DNA from: an uncultured Slackia sp.
GTDB taxonomy: Bacteria > Actinomycetota > Coriobacteriia > Coriobacteriales > Eggerthellaceae
Length of the DNA: 10,266 nucleotides
Assembly: GCA_900555495.1 (NCBI GenBank)
Contig: USLD01000033.1
Location: 1-10,266, forward strand
Reading direction: 5' to 3'
The position numbers and the translations under genes are program-made. The notes under the pieces were generated by a model. That model did no database searches, was not told the DNA's origin, and saw only the letters and a program-made list of their open reading frames with translations. Shown one piece after another: positions 5,016 through 10,266 of the stretch. Within the stretch, counting starts at the first letter, position 1. Each line of letters opens with the position of its first letter.

Positions 5016-7823
5016 TTAGTCCACCAGCTCGGCGTAAAGCTTAAAGAGATGCGCGACAATACGCTCTTCGTCGCCGTTGAAGTCGACACCGTAGGCAGCC
5101 TCGACCGCGGCATCGAGCGCCTTGTGGGCAGAAAGCAAATCGGCGGGCATTTTATCGGGATCGTACAAGTCCGCAAGCGTTTTGCCAGGATGCGTCGCGC
5201 GAGCATCGAGCACGGCCTGCGCGCATGCCTCAATGCGAGAACGAATTTCGGGCACAACTGCATCTTCGACCGGCACATCCAGCGTCTCACGCGTCACGCC
5301 GGGCCAAACAAAATTATTGTATACGATGGTGTTGGAATAGTTGTAATCGCTCTTCAGACGCCCGGTAACGACTCTCATCCACGCATTGTGGAAGCGCGAC
5401 ATCATAACTCCAAACACATACAGCGAATCGCTCGGAACAAAATACAACTTATTGCCAGGAATCATGCCATTTGAAACAAAACCCAGGGGTACGTAAGTAC
5501 GGCGCTCCGAGGTGACGACGGGAATACCAATATACAGAATATCTTGGAATTTCCCGCACGGACGCAGCAAATGAGGCGTCTCCCTAAGCTTATAGGCATC
5601 GCCCGTAGACGTCTGTGCCGAACGCCATTCCGCGCACAGGCGAACCCGTTCCGCAATAAACGGATGCTCGTCGTACACAGTACGAGCAGCGTTAGCAAGC
5701 CAGAGACAATAGCGATCGTCACCCTTAACGAAATCTGCGCCCATAGAAAAAGGACGAACCCATTCCGCAAGACCCGCATCCAATTTGACCGCTTCAACAT
5801 ATTCATCCGCGTCGAGCAAAAGGCAGCCATTGTCCGTCGGCTGGAAGCCTTTAGCCATCCCCTCAACCCTGCAAAGAGGATTCGTACGCTTCGAAACAAA
5901 AACATCGGAGGAAGCCTGCAGATACCCGTTGATATTTTCAACCACGCGTCCATGTCCATCTCGGTCGAACAGCAAGTGATCGTTTACGCCGACATACGAG
6001 AATCCCACAATGACCACATGCACATGAGCCTGATCGTTCGCTTCGCTATTCCATACGAACGACTGCCATGCAAAATCAATTGAAATTCCCCGATCAAACA
6101 ACGGCCTCCACAACGGTTCGACCTGCTGGCCTTGGCAAATGCTATTCGTAGAAACGAATGCCGCACGAATGTCCGTTCCGCGCATGTACTCAGCGGCCTT
6201 CGCATACCAGCATGCAACATAATCGAGCGTCTTCACTTTGCCGAAAATTTCAGCGCGGTCTTCCGACTGCCCTTTCGACAAATTCGAATACCCGATGAAC
6301 GGCGGATTGCCAGCAATAAGGCTGCATTGCTCCGCAGGGAGAACACCGTTCCAGTCCATGCGCAAAGCATTGCCTTCGTGGATATTGCCGTTGCTCTTCA
6401 AGGGCAGGAAGTCGAACGGCTGCAGCAGAATTTCCTGCGTCGCCTCCATCATCTGCTCCTCGGCGATCCAGAGCGCCGTCTTGGCAACGCTTACCGCGAA
6501 GTCGTTGATTTCAATGCCGTAAAACTGATCGATCGACACCTCGATGGGCGTGGTCTCGTCACCGAATCCCATGCCGATCTGGTCGCCCTGCAGGCTTTCA
6601 AGCACACGGTTCTCAAGCTTGCGCAAACTCAAGTAGCTTTCCGTCAGGAAGTTGCCGCTGCCGCACGCAGGGTCGAAAATACGCAAACTGCCAAGCTTCT
6701 TCTGGAAACGCTTCAACTTGACCTTGCGATTCTTTTCAACCTTTTCGCCTTCGATTTCAGCGAGTTCCGCACGCAAATCGTCCAAAAACAACGGGTCGAT
6801 AACCTTATGGATGTTCTCGATGCTGGTGTAATGCATGCCGCCCGCACGACGCGTTGCAGGATTCAGCGTACTCTCGAACGCCGCACCGAAAATAGTCGGG
6901 CTGATGCCGGACCAATCGAATTTCTGCGACGCCTCAAGCAGCAAATCAAGACGGATATCGTCGGTGAACTGGGGCACCACGATGTCATCATTGCCGAACA
7001 AACCGCCGTTGACGTACGGAAACGCTAGCAGGTTCTCAGGCAAATACGGGTCGCGTTTGTCTTCGGGCGTATCGAGCACATTGAACAGGTCGATTACCGC
7101 CTGGCGCATCTGGTCGGCGCGGTAGCCCTTCATGTAATTTAAGACCGCATCTTTTTCATGCATCAGGCCAGAGTCTTCCGCGTACAGCAGAAAGACCAGC
7201 CGCACGATCAACACGTTCAGGCTGCGCTGCTCGTGCGCATCTGTTTCGATATTCCTGTACTGCTTCGAAAGCTGCGTATACAGCCTGCCTACCAGCTCGC
7301 CCGCCTGCACCGAAAGCTGCTTTTCGCGCTCGATGCGGGAGTTTTGGGAATCGGTGAGAAAGCCCAGCAGATGAAGCTGCTCGGGCAATTCGTCAAGAGA
7401 AAGCGAGACGTACTCTTCCTGGTTTTCCTTCTCTTGGTCGTAAATACGGAACTCATCGAAGTTGCACGTCACGATCCAACGCGGACGAATGGAGAACGGC
7501 AGATTGTCGGCGTACCATTTTGCCTGCTGATACGGCGTTTCCGGACCTGCCTTCTTGCTGCGCACCGTGGCTTCGTCAAGACTGATGCCACGACCCTTCA
7601 TTTCGACAAGAGCACCCATGTCTTCGTAGAACACGTCGATTTTGCGACCTTTGACCTTGCGCTCGAACTCAAGCGCATGCGTCGCGTTCTTCAAGCCGTA
7701 AACATCTTGAAGAAGCTCGATCCAAAACGATCGCGAATGCTCTTCCTCCACGCACGGAAGCGCTTTCCATCGCTCGACAAACGCTTTTGCCGCACGCTTT
7801 TGTTCCGCAAACGAAATGCTCAT
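5016..7823 (-). CDS. MmeI-like single-chain restriction-modification enzyme (Type IIL/IIG)
   Basis: This 935-residue protein combines DNA cleavage, adenine methylation and target recognition in one chain, as in MmeI (about 919 residues). Visible parts in order: an N-terminal nuclease with the PD-(D/E)xK pattern Asp63, Glu74, Lys76 (KIDVFYEDMG then VEMKGRG); a helical spacer (about 165-300); the methyltransferase with GGMHYTS (328-334), motif I FDPACGSGNF (383-392), FYGIEIND (434-441) and motif IV NPPF (506-509), the N6-adenine type; a target-recognition region (about 620-845); and a short helical C-terminus. All catalytic signatures look intact, so it is probably active against unmodified foreign DNA. 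No separate methyltransferase, specificity subunit or helicase is beside it, as expected for this family. The start at 7823 has AAGGGG 5 nt upstream. Base composition is lower in G+C than the flanking core genes (29/60 in 6001-6060 versus 42/60 in 8701-8760), suggesting acquisition by transfer. The recognition site cannot be read from sequence alone. Confidence 0.9.
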   Translation of the reverse strand: MSISFAEQKRAAKAFVERWKALPCVEEEHSRSFWIELLQDVYGLKNATHALEFERKVKGRKIDVFYEDMGALVEMKGRGISLDEATVRSKKAGPETPYQQAKWYADNLPFSIRPRWIVTCNFDEFRIYDQEKENQEEYVSLSLDELPEQLHLLGFLTDSQNSRIEREKQLSVQAGELVGRLYTQLSKQYRNIETDAHEQRSLNVLIVRLVFLLYAEDSGLMHEKDAVLNYMKGYRADQMRQAVIDLFNVLDTPEDKRDPYLPENLLAFPYVNGGLFGNDDIVVPQFTDDIRLDLLLEASQKFDWSGISPTIFGAAFESTLNPATRRAGGMHYTSIENIHKVIDPLFLDDLRAELAEIEGEKVEKNRKVKLKRFQKKLGSLRIFDPACGSGNFLTESYLSLRKLENRVLESLQGDQIGMGFGDETTPIEVSIDQFYGIEINDFAVSVAKTALWIAEEQMMEATQEILLQPFDFLPLKSNGNIHEGNALRMDWNGVLPAEQCSLIAGNPPFIGYSNLSKGQSEDRAEIFGKVKTLDYVACWYAKAAEYMRGTDIRAAFVSTNSICQGQQVEPLWRPLFDRGISIDFAWQSFVWNSEANDQAHVHVVIVGFSYVGVNDHLLFDRDGHGRVVENINGYLQASSDVFVSKRTNPLCRVEGMAKGFQPTDNGCLLLDADEYVEAVKLDAGLAEWVRPFSMGADFVKGDDRYCLWLANAARTVYDEHPFIAERVRLCAEWRSAQTSTGDAYKLRETPHLLRPCGKFQDILYIGIPVVTSERRTYVPLGFVSNGMIPGNKLYFVPSDSLYVFGVMMSRFHNAWMRVVTGRLKSDYNYSNTIVYNNFVWPGVTRETLDVPVEDAVVPEIRSRIEACAQAVLDARATHPGKTLADLYDPDKMPADLLSAHKALDAAVEAAYGVDFNGDEERIVAHLFKLYAELVD

Positions 7824-7882
7824 CTCAACCCCTTAGGCTTGCAAAATAGTCGCTTCGACCTGAACGACAATAAGGCTAACAT

Positions 7883-7903
7883 ATAAACGGATGTACCGTT
7901 TAT
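7883..7903. promoter_or_regulatory. Operator-like palindrome in the divergent promoter region
   Basis: A perfect inverted repeat ATAAACGG-ATGTA-CCGTTTAT (8 + 5 + 8) lies in the 164-bp AT-richer gap between the two divergent genes, 60 nt from the restriction gene start and 85 nt from the start of the small gene. AT-rich hexamers that could serve as -10 boxes for either direction (TATAAA at 7882-7887 rightward; TATATG reading leftward) overlap it. Symmetry, length and position suggest a site for a dimeric regulator controlling one or both genes. Confidence 0.55.
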
Positions 7904-7925
7904 CGTTCGATGCATGACACAATTC

Positions 7926-7944
7926 GACTTCGACAAACGAAGTC
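7926..7944. other. Second inverted repeat in the leader of the divergent gene
   Basis: A perfect 7-bp inverted repeat (GACTTCG 7926-7932, CGAAGTC 7938-7944) with a 5-nt loop lies between the palindrome at 7883-7903 and the ribosome binding site of the small gene. It could be an RNA hairpin in the leader or a second protein site. No T run follows it. Confidence 0.45.
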
Positions 7945-7975
7945 AAACAACACCCTGCCGAAACCCCAGAGAATC

Positions 7976-7982
7976 GAGGTGG
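7976..7982 (+). promoter_or_regulatory. Ribosome binding site fixing the start of the small gene
   Basis: GAGGTGG ends 5 nt before the ATG at 7988. This favours that codon over the upstream in-frame ATG at 7910, which has no such site and lies only a few bases after the palindrome. Confidence 0.65.
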
Positions 7983-7987
7983 CAAAA

Positions 7988-8467
7988 ATGCCCAATGGCG
8001 AAAAGAACAACCCGAAAGACATCACATGCCTAGCGTTTGCGCGCTTTCTCAAAACACGCAAACCCCACTACCCCATATCGGATCGCTACATCGAAGAAAT
8101 ACACGACTCGCCCGACAAGACAGGCGAAGACGAACGAGAACATATGGTTGCATGGTTCAAGGCAAACGAGACACGCGGCCATGGGTCTTATTCCCGCAAT
8201 ACACCGAATACAAGTGCGAGAACATGCTACGGGCGCCTTGGAAATGCGGGGTCGCTCCTCTGGATCGCGGAAGCGGTAGGGGTGCCTGGCGATGTGGTCA
8301 ACCGAGCCTTCGAAGCCGCCGCCGAAGCTGGTGACCACAGGCGCGCATGTGGGGCCATACGAAAAATAATCCCATGGACCGAAGTACAGAACCGAGCCGA
8401 AAAGCTCATGAGCAAAAAGCAGCCACGCTTTCCCCAGCTCAGACGCAAGCAGCCGCAAACCACCTAA
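7988..8467 (+). CDS. Protein of unknown function divergent to the restriction enzyme
   Basis: This encodes 159 residues from the ATG supported by GAGGTGG; a longer reading from 7910 is possible. I do not recognise a named family. The N-terminal half is polar with LAFARFLKTRKPHYPISDRYIEEIHDS (15-41). A conserved-looking core runs from NTPNTSARTCYGRL (71-84) through AGSLLWIAEAVGVPGDVVNRAFEAAAE (87-113), which has the alternation of helices expected of a small helical and possibly DNA-binding fold, to CGAIRKIIPWTEV (121-133). The last 19 residues (KKQPRFPQLRRKQPQTT and the residues just before) are strongly basic. There is no signal peptide or membrane segment. It shares its promoter region with the restriction gene, so it may regulate or assist that system, or simply be cargo of the same acquired block. 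That link is inference from position only. The reading frame covers the whole gap to the next gene and composition matches the accessory block. Confidence 0.7.
   Translation: MPNGEKNNPKDITCLAFARFLKTRKPHYPISDRYIEEIHDSPDKTGEDEREHMVAWFKANETRGHGSYSRNTPNTSARTCYGRLGNAGSLLWIAEAVGVPGDVVNRAFEAAAEAGDHRRACGAIRKIIPWTEVQNRAEKLMSKKQPRFPQLRRKQPQTT
8354..8367 (+). repeat. 14-bp direct repeat, right copy
   Basis: This is the second copy of GCCATACGAAAAAT (first at 4924-4937), located inside the small gene where it encodes AIRKI. In the left copy the same frame also reads AIRKI and then hits a stop after one more codon. That could mark a remnant of a related coding end, or be coincidence. Confidence 0.35.
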
Positions 8468-8473
8468 ACAAAC

Positions 8474-8509
8474 GTCGAGCTTCTCGCAAGATACCGCGAA
8501 AAGCTCGAC
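8474..8509. terminator. Hairpin between two convergent genes, probably a shared terminator
   Basis: A stem of 9 bp (GTCGAGCTT 8474-8482 with AAGCTCGAC 8501-8509) continues after one mismatch for 4 more bp, with an 8-nt loop. It fills the 65-nt gap between the ends of the rightward small gene (8467) and the leftward U32 gene (8533). Leftward, it is followed by a T-rich CGTTTGTTTAG, so it mainly fits termination of the U32 gene. The rightward side lacks a T run. Confidence 0.65.
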
Positions 8510-8532
8510 ATCCCGAGACAAAGCCGTTCGCT

Positions 8533-9912
8533 CTACAGCACACGGCCCACGTCTTGGCCGTCGCGGCGAATGCGCATGATGTCGCGCTCATGCAGTTCGA
8601 ACGGCACGGCGAACGAGTAACGCTCCATGGTGCGGTTGGCCACTTCCACGGCCACCAACGTGCCGCCTTCGCAAGACGGGTCGGGGCCGATGATGCGGCC
8701 CAAGCCGTCGCGCTCGATATCCTTCAGGTCGGCATCGGGGCCCGCGTGCCACACCAGGCGCTTCACCGGGCAGGTGCGCACCGCCGCATCGGGGCTGATC
8801 ACCTCGAGTTCTTCCCCTTCGAAGAAACGATTGCGGCACAGCACCTCCACGCGTTCAGGCTCGCCCTGCGCATCGCATGCGGCATCCGCATAAAACGCCG
8901 CGGCCTCGCCCAGCTCGTCAGGCGCGCAACCCAGCACGCGCGCCACCATCTGATGAGAGCGAGCGTATTCCACCGTTCCCTGGTTCTGGCCGGGGTCGCC
9001 GTAATAGAAGCCGGTGCAGTACGGGCGATGGCTCGTGGTTTCGAGCTCGTCCTGCCAGGCCTCGGCGCTGCCGCCGTCCAGCACGTGACGATACGCGTTG
9101 ACCACCGACGCCACGTAATAGGCGCCCTTCGCACGGCCTTCGATCTTGATGCTGTTCACGCCGGCATCGGCAAGGTCTTGCAGGTGCGAAAGCATGTTCA
9201 TGTCGTTGGAGCTCATGATGAAGCTGCCGCGTTCGTCCTGCTCGATCGGGAAATACCGGCCCGGGCGCTTCTCTTCGACCAGCGCGTACTTCCAGCGGCA
9301 AGGCTGGGCGCAATGCCCCACGTTGGCGCCGCGGCCCGCCATGTAGTCGCTGATCAGGCAGCGGCCGGAATACGCCATGCACATGGCGCCGTGCACGAAC
9401 GCCTCCAGCTCGATTTCTTCAGGGAGGCGGCGGCGCATCTCCGCGATGGCCTTCAGGCTCATCTCGCGCGCCAACACGATGCGCGACACGCCGAGGCTCG
9501 CATACACGCGCGCCGACGCCGCATTCATGCACGAAGCCTGCGTGGAGAGATGGATCGCCACGTCGGGCGCCGCCTCGCGCGCCACGGCGAGCGCGCCCAT
9601 ATCGCCCACGATCACGGCGTCAACGCCAGCATCCTGCAGCACGGCGAAATAGCGGTGCAGGTCGTCGATATCCTCGTCGGTCATCATGGTGTTCACGGTG
9701 ACGTGCACATCCACGCCGTGCGCGTGGGCGTACTCGACCACGCGGGGCAGGTCGTCTTCGGAGAAATTGTCGGCACGGCGGCGCATGCCGTAGCGCGTCG
9801 AGGCCAGATACACCGCATCGGCGCCGAAATGGATCGCGTATTCGAGATGTTCCCAGCCGCCCGCGGGCGCGAGCAGCTCCATCGATGCAAGGGACGTAGA
9901 CGTGGCAGACAT
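8533..9912 (-). CDS. trhP: U32-family protein, probable tRNA uridine-34 hydroxylase
   Basis: The protein (459 residues) has the architecture of TrhP/YegQ, which hydroxylates U34 of tRNAs using prephenate and an iron-sulfur cluster, the first step of wobble uridine 5-oxyacetate or methoxy modification. It starts with the barrel MELLAPAGGWEHLEYAIHFGADAVY (11-35). The U32 signature E-x-F-x2-G-A-M-C-x4-G-x-C-x-I-S lies at 170-188. Cys178, Cys185, Cys201 and Cys205 are placed as the four cluster ligands (VGHCAQPCRW follows the signature). The C-terminal beta domain (about 320-459) is present and the length fits TrhP rather than the longer RlhA. The name 'peptidase' used for the family is historical. 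The start at 9912 is preceded by AGGA 5 nt upstream; Met11 is an alternative without a clear site. The gene appears to be transcribed alone, divergently from the PEBP gene. It could instead be a close U32 paralogue with another RNA target, so the symbol is a moderate-confidence call. Confidence 0.85.
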   Translation of the reverse strand: MSATSTSLASMELLAPAGGWEHLEYAIHFGADAVYLASTRYGMRRRADNFSEDDLPRVVEYAHAHGVDVHVTVNTMMTDEDIDDLHRYFAVLQDAGVDAVIVGDMGALAVAREAAPDVAIHLSTQASCMNAASARVYASLGVSRIVLAREMSLKAIAEMRRRLPEEIELEAFVHGAMCMAYSGRCLISDYMAGRGANVGHCAQPCRWKYALVEEKRPGRYFPIEQDERGSFIMSSNDMNMLSHLQDLADAGVNSIKIEGRAKGAYYVASVVNAYRHVLDGGSAEAWQDELETTSHRPYCTGFYYGDPGQNQGTVEYARSHQMVARVLGCAPDELGEAAAFYADAACDAQGEPERVEVLCRNRFFEGEELEVISPDAAVRTCPVKRLVWHAGPDADLKDIERDGLGRIIGPDPSCEGGTLVAVEVANRTMERYSFAVPFELHERDIMRIRRDGQDVGRVL

Positions 9913-9971
9913 GGCATTCCTATCGAGAAAAATGCGCTCAGGCGCGCAGGCGTTCGGTATTTCGGCGGTTC

Positions 9972-9977
9972 AGTATA
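9972..9977 (-). promoter_or_regulatory. Candidate -10 box of the U32 gene
   Basis: TATACT on the minus strand, 60 nt upstream of the start codon at 9912, is a good -10 match. The GC-rich sequence upstream offers no recognisable -35 at the usual distance. The same 149-bp intergenic region must also contain the promoter of the rightward gene at 10062, for which I see no clear box. Confidence 0.4.
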
Positions 9978-10061
9978 GCGAAGGGCGCGAAGCCGCGACG
10001 CGCTTCCGGCAAAAGAGCGGACTCCCGTGAGAAAATAGGCCATCGACGAAAGGAGACATGC

Positions 10062-10266
10062 ATGGACATCGTCATGAACCTCGAGGACGGGCGCCTGCCC
10101 GACGCCTACGGCAAATACGCCGACCCCGCCGACTGCCACGGATGGAGCTGCCGACGCTCCTTCCCCTTCGAAGTGACGGACATTCCGGCCGAAACGAAGG
10201 CGCTCGCGATCGTTTTCCTGGATTGGGACAGCACGCCCGTGTGCGGATTCCCGTGGATTCACTGGG
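10062..10266 (+). CDS. YbhB/YbcL-like (PEBP family) protein, N-terminal part, runs off the window
   Basis: The first 68 residues are present and the gene continues past the edge. The stretch from FPFEVTDIPAETKALAIVFLDWDS to VCGFPWIHW (34-68) matches the phosphatidylethanolamine-binding/Raf-kinase-inhibitor-like fold, whose bacterial YbhB/YbcL members have a conserved P-xx-T-K-S/A-hydrophobic-D-x-D stretch and a later HW. Here the ligand-pocket positions appear as DWDS and IHW. Bacterial members are small cytoplasmic proteins with no settled biochemical role. The start at 10062 is supported by AAAGGAG at 10049-10055. An out-of-frame ATG at 10058 is ignored. No signal peptide is visible. Confidence 0.75.
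   Translation, partial: MDIVMNLEDGRLPDAYGKYADPADCHGWSCRRSFPFEVTDIPAETKALAIVFLDWDSTPVCGFPWIHW

Noticed and set aside
6132..7028. Plus-strand frame of 298 codons inside the restriction gene
   Set aside because: Antisense to intact MmeI-like motifs; no independent start signals or recognisable domain.
8347..9978. Open frame of 543 codons on the plus strand opposite the U32 gene
   Set aside because: Antisense shadow with a low-complexity His/Arg/Ala composition; the minus-strand protein has full U32 motifs.

Overview
The window looks like a stretch of a high-GC actinobacterial chromosome. Split cobalamin-dependent methionine synthase, the GC-rich codon use of the housekeeping genes and the overall gene style fit a gut Coriobacteriia/Eggerthellaceae-type organism best. 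That assignment is inference from protein style, because no rRNA or other marker gene is present. All genes are on the minus strand except a small unknown gene (7988-8467) and a truncated gene at the right edge (10062 onward).

Layout, left to right: a short acidic orphan protein (99-395) with its own leader and a terminator; then a leftward methionine operon transcribed metF (3777-4640), a methionine synthase reactivation-domain protein (3100-3777), and metH (614-3112). The three reading frames overlap end to start. MetF makes 5-methyltetrahydrofolate, MetH uses it through cobalamin to methylate homocysteine, and the stand-alone activation protein should repair oxidised cob(II)alamin using S-adenosylmethionine. 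MetH has an odd, GC-poorer segment in its homocysteine domain.

The next part is an accessory block with lower GC. It begins with a cluster of consecutive hairpins built on one repeated motif (4786-4909) and a terminator (4932-4966). It contains a 935-residue single-chain MmeI-like restriction-modification enzyme (5016-7823, minus strand). Across a shared, palindrome-containing intergenic region lies a divergent 159-residue protein of unknown function (7988-8467, plus strand). A 14-bp sequence occurs at both sides of this block.

To the right the high-GC core resumes. It holds a U32-family protein with the architecture of the tRNA U34 hydroxylase TrhP (8533-9912, minus strand) and the start of a YbhB/YbcL-like (PEBP family) protein running off the window (10062-10266, plus strand).

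The parts most worth a second look are the restriction block (its unknown divergent partner, shared operator-like palindrome and hairpin cluster) and the abnormal segment in MetH. I found no CRISPR array, tRNA, rRNA, transposase or recognisable riboswitch.
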